Positions 17,410 to 25,958 of a stretch of DNA of 64,000 nucleotides are shown one piece after another. Source of the DNA: Photobacterium gaetbulicola Gung47 (GTDB taxonomy: Bacteria > Pseudomonadota > Gammaproteobacteria > Enterobacterales > Vibrionaceae); NCBI GenBank assembly GCA_000940995.1, contig CP005974.1, forward strand, positions 1,612,001 through 1,676,000. The letters are read 5' to 3'. The notes beneath the pieces are model-generated. The model was given only the letters and a program-made list of their open reading frames with translations. It did no database searches and had not been told where the DNA came from. Both the position numbers and the translations under genes were made by a program. Each line of letters opens with the position of its first letter. Positions within the stretch are counted from its first letter, which is position 1.

Positions 17410-18615
17410 ATGTATGTCGCTCAGCCAGGTCACATAGACCATATCAAAAGAAATAATGCCGGCAGCGTGTACAAGCTTATTGACTTGTTTGGCCCCATCT
17501 CCCGCATTGAGCTATCCAAACGTAGTCAGCTAGCCCCTGCGAGTATTACTAAAATTACCCGTGAGCTCATTGAAGCCCACCTAATCAAAGAAACCGCTAT
17601 TCAGGAATCTTCCAGCCGGGGCCGCCCTGCCGTTGGCTTGGTGCCTGCCAATGAAGGCTGGCAGTTTTTGTCTATCCGCCTGGGGCGGGGCTACTTAACC
17701 ATCGCTTTGCACGAGCTGGGCGGGGATATCCTGGTGGAAGAGCGTCAGGATATCGATGTACTTCATCAAGATGAAGTTCTGAAAAAGCTGATTGCCGAGA
17801 TCCACACTTTCTTTGCCAATCATGTTGGCGAACTAGATAGGATCACGGCCATTGCCGTGTCACTGCCGGGACTGGTAAATTCTGATGCCGGTATGGTTAT
17901 CCAGATGCCCCATTACGATGTTCACAACCTCGAACTCGGGCCTGCAATCCATGAAGCAACAGGGCTGCCGGTATTTATCGGTAACGATACTCGCTCTTGG
18001 GCACTGGCCGAAAAACTGTTCGGTAACTCTCGCGATGTGGCCAACTCCATTTTGGTGTCTATCCATCACGGTGTCGGCGCCGGTATCGTGCTTGACAATG
18101 TTGTGCTGCAAGGGCGAATCGGTAACGTGGGTGAGCTGGGTCATATCCAGATCAAACCCTACGGCAAACGTTGTTTCTGCGGTAACCACGGTTGCCTAGA
18201 AACGGTGGCCAGTGTAAAGGCTGTTATCGAGCAAGTTGATCAGAGGCTACGGGAAGGTCACCCCTCGTCGCTTCATGGCAAGACGCTGACGGTAGAGCGG
18301 ATTTGCGAGGCGGCTATGGCCGGCGATACATTGGCCCGGCAGGTGATTGTTGAACTAGGCCACCATTTAGGCCAAGCCATTGCAATCATGGTTAACCTGT
18401 TTAATCCCGAGAAGGTGTTGATCGGGGGTGAATTCAATCGTGCGAAAGATATTTTGTACCCGGCGATCATGGATTGTGTCCGCAGTCAGTCGCTGCCGGT
18501 GTACAACCGGGATTTGGTTATTGAGCAGAGCTCGTTCTATACCCAGGCGACTATGCCGGGCGCTGCGCTGGTGAAACAAGCCATGTACGATGGTCATTTG
18601 TTGATGAAGCTGATT
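17410..18615 (+). pseudogene. Placeholder superseded by the full mlc entry
   Basis: This entry marks no separate feature and should be ignored in favour of the full mlc gene call at 17410-18624; there is no sign of a pseudogene here. Confidence 0.01.
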
Positions 18616-18624
18616 GAGGGTTGA
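17410..18624 (+). CDS. mlc: Mlc-type ROK family repressor
   Basis: A 404-residue transcriptional repressor of sugar uptake genes. In E. coli, Mlc represses ptsG and other PTS genes and is drawn off DNA by the glucose permease. The N-terminal winged helix (GPISRIELSKRSQLAPASIT) is followed by a ROK kinase-like domain; the structural zinc motif GKRCFCGNHGCLE (about residues 255-267) is complete. The sequence matches Mlc better than NagC, for example QPGHIDHIKRNNAGSVYKLI at the N-terminus. The ATG at 17410 follows gggag; an ATG ten codons upstream is less likely. Single gene, no sugar genes adjacent. Confidence 0.9.
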   Translation: MYVAQPGHIDHIKRNNAGSVYKLIDLFGPISRIELSKRSQLAPASITKITRELIEAHLIKETAIQESSSRGRPAVGLVPANEGWQFLSIRLGRGYLTIALHELGGDILVEERQDIDVLHQDEVLKKLIAEIHTFFANHVGELDRITAIAVSLPGLVNSDAGMVIQMPHYDVHNLELGPAIHEATGLPVFIGNDTRSWALAEKLFGNSRDVANSILVSIHHGVGAGIVLDNVVLQGRIGNVGELGHIQIKPYGKRCFCGNHGCLETVASVKAVIEQVDQRLREGHPSSLHGKTLTVERICEAAMAGDTLARQVIVELGHHLGQAIAIMVNLFNPEKVLIGGEFNRAKDILYPAIMDCVRSQSLPVYNRDLVIEQSSFYTQATMPGAALVKQAMYDGHLLMKLIEG

Positions 18625-18704
18625 CTAGCGTTGCCGCTGGCTCAGGTAAATATGTCTTTGTAAAAATTCACATCCACAGACATATACTTGACTAAATTGT
18701 CACA

Positions 18705-19271
18705 TTAGCTGTCACTTTTCAGTTGTTCGTCAATGACATTGTGCAGAAAGGAGAGGGCTGCCCGGTGATCATTACGGCTCATGAACCATTGCTTCTGGTT
18801 GGTTTCCAGGGGCAACAGTTCTAGCCAGCGCTGGCATACCCAAGTCATGTCATTGTAATCGGGCAAGGGGTAATTCTCAGCATGCTCGGGATATTCATCG
18901 AACAGGGCTTTCAGGCTATTGGAGATATCCCGGTCGACAAACTTGATTTGGCTTGGGGTCCAATTGGATATTGGAGTGACATCGCCAAACCGCAAACCAT
19001 CTTCTTCTTGCCAATGTTTATTGATCAGGAACTTTTCAACGCCTTTGATGGTAATGCCTAGTAGACCATCTGGGAGCTGCTCGAAATCCGTGATGATTAC
19101 CCGGGTGCCGAAATGGCACATCGTCTCTTCATCTTTCATGCAGAGGCCGAAGCCGTTACCGTCCCCCATAGCCAGTTTGACTAAACGGGTATAGCGTGGT
19201 TCGAAAATACGCAGTTTACTTATCCCACCTGGCAGCAGGTATATCTGTAACGGAAATAGTGGTAATTGCAT
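18705..19271 (-). CDS. Lon N-terminal-like (LON substrate-binding domain) protein
   Basis: A 188-residue protein consisting only of the domain found at the N-terminus of Lon protease. The start MQLPLFPLQIYLLPGG and LRIFEPRYTRLVKLAM are the signature, and GTRVIITDFEQLPDG follows. The ATPase and protease parts of Lon are absent, as in other stand-alone members, whose role is unsettled. I take ATG 19271 (aagg nine bases upstream); longer readings to 19364 would run into the bioA terminator hairpin. Cytoplasmic, single gene. Confidence 0.85.
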   Translation of the reverse strand: MQLPLFPLQIYLLPGGISKLRIFEPRYTRLVKLAMGDGNGFGLCMKDEETMCHFGTRVIITDFEQLPDGLLGITIKGVEKFLINKHWQEEDGLRFGDVTPISNWTPSQIKFVDRDISNSLKALFDEYPEHAENYPLPDYNDMTWVCQRWLELLPLETNQKQWFMSRNDHRAALSFLHNVIDEQLKSDS

Positions 19272-19354
19272 AGTATTAGCCTTACTGACGTTATTCATTA
19301 TATAAATACGGGCCAACCGGAAGTTGGGTTTGCTATAACGTTCAGGAAAAGTAT

Positions 19355-19384
19355 AAGCAGACAATCTTTAGAAGTTGTCTGCTT
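19355..19384 (-). terminator. bioA terminator
   Basis: Ten-base stem aagcagacaa / ttgtctgctt with a ten-base loop directly beyond the bioA stop codon, followed on the minus strand by atacttttcc. Confidence 0.65.
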
Positions 19385-19391
19385 TTCGATA

Positions 19392-20672
19392 CTACTTAAG
19401 TGCTAACATGATGGCGGAAGTGAGCTGGCTAAGTTGTTGTTGATTAATGATAAATGGAGGCATTATGTAGACAAGTGTGCCAAATGGGCGAATCCATACC
19501 CCACTGTCGACAAAAGTTTCCTGAATACTGGCCATCTCAACGGGCTCATGGAGCTCGACCACGCCGATGGCTCCCAGCCAGCGAACCGCCTTGACTTTGT
19601 CGAGTACTTCAATCTCTGGAAGTGACTCAGCTAATTGTTTTTCAATGGCTTTTACCTGATGCTGCCAATGCCCTTGGGCGAGGATATCCAAGCTCGCATT
19701 GGCGACTGCACAGGCCAGCGGATTACCCATGAAGGTTGGGCCGTGCATAAAGCACCCCGCTTCACCGCCGCATACCGTATTTGCGACATGACTACTGGTA
19801 AGGGTGGCCGAAAGGGTCATATATCCCCCCGTCAGCGCCTTGCCGACACACATAATATCAGGACTGATACCGGCATGTTCGCAGGCAAATAATTTTCCGG
19901 TGCGGCCAAAACCGGTCGCTATCTCATCGGCAATGAGCAAAATACCGTATTCGTCGCACAGCTGTCGCACCCGCTTGAGGAAGGTCGGGTGATAGATACG
20001 CATCCCCCCCGCTCCTTGCACGATAGGCTCGATAATGACTGCGGCAACGTTGCGGTGCTGCTGCTCGAGCTGGTGGCGGAAATCATCAATATCCGACTCT
20101 TGCCAAGGCTCAAAGAAGCCTCCCTCCGGCGACTGGGCGAAGATATGCTCAGGCAGGAACCCCTTGTACAGACTGTGCATCGAGTTGTCGGGGTCGGTGA
20201 CCGACATAGCGGCAAAGGTGTCGCCATGATAGCCATGTTTGACCGTGAGAAATTTTGCCCGCGGCTCGCCTCTTGCGTGCCAGTACTGCAGCGCCATTTT
20301 CAGTGCCACTTCCACCGCGACGGAACCTGAGTCGGCGAGAAAAACATGCTGCAGGGGGGGCGGTGTGATAGCGACCAGCTTGCGGCAGAGCTCGACAGCG
20401 GGCTGATGGGTAATGCCGCCGAACATCACATGTGACATTTTATCGAGCTGGGCTTTAGCCGCTTCGGTTAAGGCCGGATGGTTGTAGCCATGGATCGTCG
20501 ACCACCACGACGACATGCCATCAATGATTTCCCTGCCGTCCTCAAGTTGCAAATAGACCCCGTTGGCACTGACTACCGGGTAACACGGGAGTGGGTTCAG
20601 GGTTGAGGTATAGGGGTGCCAGACATGCTGCTGATCAAATTCCAAATCGACCGTATTGTTTGTTTTTTGCAC
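19392..20672 (-). CDS. bioA: Adenosylmethionine-8-amino-7-oxononanoate aminotransferase
   Basis: PLP enzyme, 426 residues, the third step of biotin synthesis: it makes 7,8-diaminopelargonate from 8-amino-7-oxononanoate using S-adenosylmethionine as amino donor. Landmarks are FDQQHVWHPYTS, DGMSSWWSTIHGYNHP, and the PLP lysine in CVGKALTGGYMTLSATLTSS (about residue 276). The gene starts with GTG at 20672; aagg ten bases before supports it and no ATG is near. It diverges from bioBFCD. The BirA operator begins 3 bases beyond its start codon, so repressor and bioA ribosome site overlap. Confidence 0.95.
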   Translation of the reverse strand: MQKTNNTVDLEFDQQHVWHPYTSTLNPLPCYPVVSANGVYLQLEDGREIIDGMSSWWSTIHGYNHPALTEAAKAQLDKMSHVMFGGITHQPAVELCRKLVAITPPPLQHVFLADSGSVAVEVALKMALQYWHARGEPRAKFLTVKHGYHGDTFAAMSVTDPDNSMHSLYKGFLPEHIFAQSPEGGFFEPWQESDIDDFRHQLEQQHRNVAAVIIEPIVQGAGGMRIYHPTFLKRVRQLCDEYGILLIADEIATGFGRTGKLFACEHAGISPDIMCVGKALTGGYMTLSATLTSSHVANTVCGGEAGCFMHGPTFMGNPLACAVANASLDILAQGHWQHQVKAIEKQLAESLPEIEVLDKVKAVRWLGAIGVVELHEPVEMASIQETFVDSGVWIRPFGTLVYIMPPFIINQQQLSQLTSAIMLALK

Positions 20673-20674
20673 AG

Positions 20675-20707
20675 TTGTAAACCTTGCTCCTTGTTGGTGG
20701 TTGACAG
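20675..20707. promoter_or_regulatory. BirA (biotin repressor) operator
   Basis: Left half TTGTAAACC (20675-20683) matches the BirA half-site exactly; after 15 bases the right half ggttgacag (20699-20707) matches GGTTTACAA at 7 of 9. Spacing is as expected. It overlaps the bioA ribosome site on one side and the bioB -35 box on the other, so bound BirA should shut down both arms. Confidence 0.85.
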
Positions 20708-20728
20708 TCTACCGTCTCAAAGTAGACT
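20701..20728 (+). promoter_or_regulatory. bioB promoter (sigma-70 type)
   Basis: TTGACA at 20701-20706, 16 bases, then tagact at 20723-20728. The -35 box lies within the right half of the BirA operator. The start codon of bioB is about 80 bases downstream. Confidence 0.65.
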
Positions 20729-20811
20729 AGCCAAGTAACAAGAAGCAATGAATGCATCATTCAGCAGCCCGTGTTTGTGCTGGCTGAAATCATAATAAGA
20801 GGTGATTACAC

Positions 20812-21864
20812 GTGGAAGTACGTCACGACTGGACAGTCGAGGAAGTTCAAGCGCTATTTGACAAGCCATTTATGGATTTGGTGTTTGAGGCCCAGCAGGT
20901 ACACCGCCAGTACCATGATCCCAACAAGGTACAGGTGAGCACCTTGCTTTCTATTAAAACAGGAGCCTGTCCGGAAGACTGCAAGTATTGCCCGCAAAGC
21001 GCGCACTACCGCACGGATGTGGATCGTGAGCGCCTGCTGGAAGTTGAGCGGGTGCTGGATGCGGCGCACAAGGCGAAGACCTCCGGCGCCACCCGTTTCT
21101 GTATGGGAGCGGCATGGAAAAACCCGAAAGAGCGCGATATGCCTTATTTGCTGGAGATGGTCCGCGGGGTGAAATCCATGGGGCTGGAAACCTGTATGAC
21201 ACTTGGCATGATCACCGGCGCGCAAGCCAATGAGCTGGCCGATGCTGGCTTGGACTACTACAACCACAACCTCGATACTTCACCGGAGTTCTACGGCAAT
21301 ATCATTACCACCCGTACTTACCAGGACCGCCTCGATACCCTGAGCCATGTCCGTGAGGCCGGCATGAAGATTTGCTCCGGTGGGATCATCGGCATGGGGG
21401 AAAGCTCACGCGACCGAGCCGGATTGCTGGTTGAGTTGGCCAATCTGCCTACCCATCCGGAAAGTGTGCCTATCAATATGCTGGTAAAGGTAAAAGGGAC
21501 CCCGTTGGAGTCTGTCGATGATGTCGATCCGTTCGACTTTATTCGTATTATCGCGGTAGCGCGGATCATCATGCCTAAATCGGCGGTGCGTCTCTCGGCT
21601 GGCCGCGAAGATATGAATGAGCAAATGCAGGCGCTTTGCTTTATGGCCGGTGCCAACTCGGTGTTCTATGGCTGTAAGCTGCTGACCACGCCAAACCCGG
21701 GCGAAGATAAGGACATGCAGTTGTTCGCCAAATTGGGGATCAACCGCCAGGAGCAAGCAGCTAAGCCGGATGAAGTGCAGGCACAAGAGTTGTTGGGACA
21801 AGTGGCCGAGCGCGTTGCCGCACGACCAAGCAAGGATGATCTGTTCTACGATGCATCGGTTTAA
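20812..21864 (+). CDS. bioB: Biotin synthase
   Basis: Radical SAM enzyme, 350 residues, inserting sulphur into dethiobiotin to give biotin. The radical SAM cysteines are in GACPEDCKYCPQSAHY (about residues 52-67); FCMGAAWKNP, YYNHNLDTS and SAGREDMNEQ are also family landmarks, the last containing the arginine that binds the 2Fe-2S cluster. The gene starts with GTG at 20812, with agaggtg at normal distance. It leads the bioBFCD operon under BirA control and overlaps bioF by 14 bases. Confidence 0.97.
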   Translation: MEVRHDWTVEEVQALFDKPFMDLVFEAQQVHRQYHDPNKVQVSTLLSIKTGACPEDCKYCPQSAHYRTDVDRERLLEVERVLDAAHKAKTSGATRFCMGAAWKNPKERDMPYLLEMVRGVKSMGLETCMTLGMITGAQANELADAGLDYYNHNLDTSPEFYGNIITTRTYQDRLDTLSHVREAGMKICSGGIIGMGESSRDRAGLLVELANLPTHPESVPINMLVKVKGTPLESVDDVDPFDFIRIIAVARIIMPKSAVRLSAGREDMNEQMQALCFMAGANSVFYGCKLLTTPNPGEDKDMQLFAKLGINRQEQAAKPDEVQAQELLGQVAERVAARPSKDDLFYDASV

Positions 21865-23011
21865 GCAACGGATCGCGTCGGCCCTTGAAGACAGACAGGA
21901 GCAAGGGCTTTATCGGACATTGAGCTGCCTGGGGCGCGGACAGAATATGTCAGTGCAGTTGCGGGAACAGTCATTGCTAAACTTTTCCAGCAACGACTAT
22001 CTTGGTCTTGCGCAAGATCCAGCGCTAGTTGCCGCATGGCAGGAAGGGCTATCCCGTTATGGTGCCGGTAGCGGCGCCAGTCCGTTGGTGACAGGTTTTC
22101 ACTCTCCGCATCAGTACTTGCAGTCGCAGCTTGCCGAATGGTTGGGCTACGATCAGGCGCTGTTGTTCAGCAGCGGTTTTGGCGCCAACCAAGCACTCTT
22201 GTTTGCCTTGCTGCAAAAGGGCGATTACCTGCTGCAAGACAAGCTCAATCACGCCTCGTTGGTTGAGGCGGGGATGCTGTCTCCGGCAACTATGCGGCGT
22301 TTTGCTCATAACGATCCCGCTTCATTATCCCGCCTGCTTTCGCGCATGCCCGATAGCTCCCCAAAGCTGGTGGTGACCGAGGGGGTTTTCAGCATGGACG
22401 GGGATCTTTCGCCGCTCGGTGATATAGCCAGTGTGTGTCAGCAGAGCGGCAGCATGTTGGTTGTCGATGATGCCCATGGCTGCGGGGTACTTGGTGAGTC
22501 TGGCCGCGGCAGCTGTGATCATGCCGGCATCAAGCCTGATATCCTGGTGGTGACCTTTGGCAAGGCATTCGGCCTGCAAGGGGCTGCAATACTATGCAGT
22601 CAATATGTTGCTGAATACCTGGTGCAGTTTGCCCGCCACTTTATTTATTCAACGGCAATGCCACCTGCGCAGGCCCATGCACTTTCCAAAGCATGTGACA
22701 TGATCCAGCAACAAGGCTGGCGGCGGGAAAAACTGGTCGCGCTAGGGGAGTGTTTGGCTGGGCATTTGTCAGCTGATGTTGAGATGGTGGCTACCCCAAC
22801 TCCGATCAAGCCTTTGATGGTGGGTAGCAGTGAGCGGGCGGTTAGTTTCGCCGATAAGTTACGACAGCGAGGGCTGTGGGTGAGTGCAATCCGTCCGCCG
22901 ACGGTTCCCGCCAATGCCGCAAGGCTGCGGGTGACTCTGACGGCTATTCACCAAGAGCCAGAAATATACATGCTGGCACAGGCAATCAACGAGGTATGGC
23001 ATGAAGAATAA
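21851..23011 (+). CDS. bioF: 8-amino-7-oxononanoate synthase
   Basis: PLP enzyme of the alpha-oxoamine synthase family, 386 residues; it condenses pimeloyl thioester with alanine. Visible are LNFSSNDYLGLAQDP, the glycine-rich GAGSGASPLVTGF, VVDDAHGCGVLG and the PLP lysine in VVTFGKAFGLQGAA (about residue 237). I take ATG 21851 (MHRFKQRIASAL), which overlaps the end of bioB by 14 bases and suggests translational coupling; no strong ribosome site is seen there. An upstream ATG at 21836 is possible. It overlaps bioC by 11 bases. Confidence 0.95.
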   Translation: MHRFKQRIASALEDRQEQGLYRTLSCLGRGQNMSVQLREQSLLNFSSNDYLGLAQDPALVAAWQEGLSRYGAGSGASPLVTGFHSPHQYLQSQLAEWLGYDQALLFSSGFGANQALLFALLQKGDYLLQDKLNHASLVEAGMLSPATMRRFAHNDPASLSRLLSRMPDSSPKLVVTEGVFSMDGDLSPLGDIASVCQQSGSMLVVDDAHGCGVLGESGRGSCDHAGIKPDILVVTFGKAFGLQGAAILCSQYVAEYLVQFARHFIYSTAMPPAQAHALSKACDMIQQQGWRREKLVALGECLAGHLSADVEMVATPTPIKPLMVGSSERAVSFADKLRQRGLWVSAIRPPTVPANAARLRVTLTAIHQEPEIYMLAQAINEVWHEE

Positions 23012-23825
23012 TACAGAGACAGCAGCCACTCTTTTGGCGGATGCCGTGGTGACCGACAAGCAAGCTATTGCCGACGCCTTCGGCAAGGCGGCGAAGCATT
23101 ACGATCAATCGGCGGCATTTCAGCGCCAGGTCGGCCATCATTTATTGGCCAAACTCCCCTCGCTCAACGTCGCGGGTAGCCAGGTACTGGATCTTGGTTG
23201 TGGAACCGGCTATTTCAGCCAGCAGCTACAACAAAGGGGAATGCAAGTCTGTGCCGCCGATCTGTCCAGCAAGATGCTCGAGCAGGCCAGATTGCGTTGC
23301 GGTGAGCAAGTCAGATACGTAGAAGGTGATGCGGAGTGTCTGCCGTTGCCGGACAATCAGTTCGATTTTGCTTTCACCAGCCTGGCTCTGCAGTGGTGTG
23401 AAGATCTGTCGGTGCCGTTGCGAGAACTCCGGCGTGTCGTGAAACCGGGCGGCCAAATTGTCTTTTCTACCTTGGTACAAGGATCCCTGTATGAGCTTTC
23501 TCATGCATGGAAGCAGGTTGATCAATATCAACATGTGAACCAGTTTCTTTCGCAAAAGGCCATAAAACTTGCGCTGGCGCAAGCGGGGTGTACAGAGGTT
23601 GACCTAGAATTTCAGCCAATCACCATGTATTACCGCTCGGCAGTTGACCTTATGAAAGATTTGAAAGGTATAGGGGCAACACATATTCATCAGGGGCGAA
23701 AAGCAGGCTTGGCCGGTCGCAAGACGTTTAAGGCATTAGAGAGCGCTTATGATGAGTTTCGACATGAGGACAATCAGCTGCCAGCAACATACCAAGTCTG
23801 TTTTGGAGTAATTATTAATGACTAA
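23001..23825 (+). CDS. bioC: Malonyl-ACP O-methyltransferase
   Basis: SAM-dependent methyltransferase, 274 residues, that methylates malonyl-ACP so that fatty-acid synthesis can build the pimeloyl chain. The SAM-binding motif VLDLGCGTGYFSQQL (about residues 62-76) is followed by AADLSSKMLEQARLR and the acidic loop VEGDAECLPLPDNQFDFAF. The N-terminal IADAFGKAAKHYDQSAAFQR is typical of BioC. It overlaps bioF by 11 and bioD by 8 bases. No bioH or other pimeloyl esterase is in the window. Confidence 0.93.
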   Translation: MKNNTETAATLLADAVVTDKQAIADAFGKAAKHYDQSAAFQRQVGHHLLAKLPSLNVAGSQVLDLGCGTGYFSQQLQQRGMQVCAADLSSKMLEQARLRCGEQVRYVEGDAECLPLPDNQFDFAFTSLALQWCEDLSVPLRELRRVVKPGGQIVFSTLVQGSLYELSHAWKQVDQYQHVNQFLSQKAIKLALAQAGCTEVDLEFQPITMYYRSAVDLMKDLKGIGATHIHQGRKAGLAGRKTFKALESAYDEFRHEDNQLPATYQVCFGVIIND

Positions 23826-24498
23826 CGCTTTCTTTGTAACAGGTACAGATACTGAAGTAGGTAAAACTGTAGCCTCTCGCGCCATTCTTCATGCTGCAGC
23901 TAGCGCGAATATCAAGATGGCGGGTTATAAGCCAGTGGCGTCCGGTAGCGCACCGACAGCCAATGGTATGCGTAATTCTGATGCTTTGTATATCCAAGAT
24001 GCATCGGTTGTCGAGTTGGACTACGACGAGGTCAATCCGTACGCATTTGAAGCGGCCATCTCTCCGCACTTGGCCGCCGAGCAGGAAGAGCGAGTGATCG
24101 AGTTTGACGTGCTGTCGAAGGGGCTGGAACACCTCAAGCAAAAATCTGATGTTGTATTGGTTGAGGGGGCTGGCGGCTGGCGTGTGCCTGTGTCCTGGAA
24201 TGACTACCTTTCTTCTTGGGTAAAGCAGGAAAAACTGCCTGTTATTTTGGTTGTTGGTGTGAAACTCGGTTGTTTGAGTCACGCCATTCTAACGGCGGAA
24301 GCGATTCAGCATGATGGCTTGGAAGTGGTGGGTTGGGTTGCAAACCGTATCAATCCAGGCACCGAGAACTATGCCGACATCATTCGAATGCTGGAAGAAA
24401 ACCTACCGGGGCAGAAGTTGGGCGAAATCCCTTATATGCCGGGTATCAAGAAGCGCAACCTAGCGGACTACATTGATCTGTCACCGCTTGGCCTATAA
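23818..24498 (+). CDS. bioD: Dethiobiotin synthetase
   Basis: ATP-dependent carboxylase, 226 residues, closing the ureido ring of dethiobiotin from 7,8-diaminopelargonate and CO2. The P-loop region FFVTGTDTEVGKTVASRAIL (residues 5-24) starts the protein; AGYKPVASG and VLVEGAGGWRVPVS follow in the expected order. It is the last gene of bioBFCD, overlapping bioC by 8 bases, and ends at a strong terminator 40 bases downstream. Confidence 0.95.
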   Translation: MTNAFFVTGTDTEVGKTVASRAILHAAASANIKMAGYKPVASGSAPTANGMRNSDALYIQDASVVELDYDEVNPYAFEAAISPHLAAEQEERVIEFDVLSKGLEHLKQKSDVVLVEGAGGWRVPVSWNDYLSSWVKQEKLPVILVVGVKLGCLSHAILTAEAIQHDGLEVVGWVANRINPGTENYADIIRMLEENLPGQKLGEIPYMPGIKKRNLADYIDLSPLGL

Positions 24499-24540
24499 AT
24501 TGGCTGCTTGGTGTAGTGTGCACCAGATGCTGAGATATAA

Positions 24541-24569
24541 AAAAACCTGCCGCTAGGCAGGTTTTTTTT
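24541..24569. terminator. Bidirectional terminator after bioD
   Basis: Stem aaaaacctgcc / ggcaggttttt with loop gcta, followed by a run of eight T on the plus strand and five T on the minus strand. It separates bioD from the convergent gene ending at 24589. Confidence 0.93.
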
Positions 24570-24588
24570 GCAGGCAGGTGTGTCGGTA

Positions 24589-25263
24589 TTATTTAACCGA
24601 AGGCTTGCTGGCAGTACGTTTGAGGTTCGGGATGCAGTACCACGCTGCCGTAAACAGGATCAGGCTATAAGCCAGCAGTTCAACCCCTTCTTCGGCCAGG
24701 TTCTTAACGCCTCGCACATAATGCTCTTGCATGATCCCTTGCCACAAACTGCCCATGCCAAAGATGCGGGAGAAGACAAGCAAAGTAACCATGGCACCAA
24801 GCATCAAACTGAAACTGTTGTGCTTCATGTAGTCCATGAGCGGCTCGACAGTGGTCTTTCGGTGCATGATAGCGTAGCCAATTGCCGAAGAGGCGAGGAG
24901 CCATGCCGGGTATTTCCAGAAGCCGTGGACAATCTGATCGAGCACCGAGTCCATTTCGCGGATAAACATCACCCCAAAAAAGGCTGAAACCAAGATAGCG
25001 AAGCCGCGCTGCTGTGGTTGGCGGATTGCCACCATGGCAAATAAGCTGGAGGCAATGAATAAGTATGTTTCTTGCAGTAATTCCGTCCAGGAGTTTTCAC
25101 CAACATTGTTTTGAATATGCAGTACATCAATATGGATGGTGAAAGCGGATAGGGCCATGAGCAATGCGAGCAAAAAGAATAGCGAGACACTTTTGATAAG
25201 TGGCTGATAAATTGAGTGTGCTTGCGATTGTTGCTGCGAGTCGGTGGTCGTTGTCAGTGACAT
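24589..25263 (-). CDS. Hypothetical inner-membrane protein
   Basis: A 224-residue protein with about six hydrophobic segments (for example SVSLFFLLALLMALSAFTIH and SLMLGAMVTLLVFSRIFGMG) separated by short loops. A conserved-looking motif FIREMDSVLDQIVHGFWKYP lies between segments 3 and 4 and a paired-acid motif NLAEEGVELLAYSLIL is in the last part; both carry charged residues inside hydrophobic surroundings, as in transporters or metal-handling membrane proteins. I do not recognise the family. ATG 25263 (aggtacgct before it) is preferred over a TTG upstream. Confidence 0.75.
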   Translation of the reverse strand: MSLTTTTDSQQQSQAHSIYQPLIKSVSLFFLLALLMALSAFTIHIDVLHIQNNVGENSWTELLQETYLFIASSLFAMVAIRQPQQRGFAILVSAFFGVMFIREMDSVLDQIVHGFWKYPAWLLASSAIGYAIMHRKTTVEPLMDYMKHNSFSLMLGAMVTLLVFSRIFGMGSLWQGIMQEHYVRGVKNLAEEGVELLAYSLILFTAAWYCIPNLKRTASKPSVK

Positions 25264-25363
25264 AGCGTACCTGCGTACTGTATAGGGTTGCAAAACAGAA
25301 CAGTCTAAACAGTTCAGCTGAATCTCAACTGAATCGTGACCTTGATCACGCTATGAATAAAAA

Positions 25364-25385
25364 AGCCTCCCGGCACAGGGAGGCT
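25364..25385 (-). terminator. Intrinsic terminator of the small gene 25415-25573
   Basis: Eight-base stem agcctccc / gggaggct with a six-base loop, followed on the minus strand by ttttttattc. Confidence 0.85.
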
Positions 25386-25414
25386 ATATTGAATCTTGTT
25401 GTCGGCAAAACTGA

Positions 25415-25573
25415 CTAGTTATTGCCGGTCAGGCCAATAAGCGCTTCTTGAGTTTCAGTAAGCTTCTTGTTATTTCCGTCTAACCCCAGCTCTTTACGCG
25501 CTTCTTCTGCAGACATACCAAGATGACAGCGTAGAATGTCAATTGCTACCTGGTAGTTTTCGTGATCAGCCAT
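25415..25573 (-). CDS. Small hypothetical protein, 52 residues
   Basis: A short acidic protein (MADHENYQVAIDIL, then GMSAEEARKELGLD and ETQEALIGLTGNN). The SAEEARKELGL stretch resembles a small three-helix fold. The ATG at 25573 follows a near-perfect ribosome site (aaggagg), and the gene ends at a strong terminator, so I judge it real although it is short. No signal peptide. Function unknown. Confidence 0.7.
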   Translation of the reverse strand: MADHENYQVAIDILRCHLGMSAEEARKELGLDGNNKKLTETQEALIGLTGNN

Positions 25574-25958
25574 CATTCCTCCTTGATAATTGAATACCAT
25601 CACCATCACCATCACTAACTAAATACGACAATAGAATATATCCGTCGTAGATACAATAAGACTAAAGTCTAAACCTGTCTAGTCCTACTACTGCTCTAAG
25701 TTTCATAATACTGGCAGTAGATCATATTCTGCGTTAAGCCCCAATTAAAGCTGTTTCTGTTATCATCAAAAAGATTGTTTAATAGTATTTGATTGTTTAA
25801 TAACAAAAATGAAACGTAACAATTTTTCACTTCCACTTGTTTTCTGTTTCAACGACCATACTATACATATCAATAACAAATGGATGATACCTCAGTTGCA
25901 TCAACAATGGGTAAGACTGGGGTGACAACCCCTTCTTTTTCAGGAGAAAGAGTATTAT
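25574..25958. other. Intergenic region upstream of htpX
   Basis: About 385 AT-rich bases between divergent genes. A possible heat-shock (sigma-32) promoter is cttgttt near 25837 followed by gaccatact near 25855, but the spacer (11 bases) is shorter than usual, so it is weak. The run catcaccatcaccatcac near 25600 is a short simple repeat. Confidence 0.35.

Noticed and set aside
17410..18615. Possible truncation of mlc
   Set aside because: The gene is intact to the stop at 18622-18624; the low-confidence placeholder feature at these coordinates should be disregarded.
25596..25616. catcaccatcaccatcac looks like a His6-coding tag
   Set aside because: It lies outside any plausible reading frame in that direction, just upstream of the small gene at 25573, and is best seen as a short simple repeat.
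25834..25864. Sigma-32 promoter for htpX
   Set aside because: The -35-like and -10-like parts match only in part and the spacer is too short, so I do not list it as a separate site.
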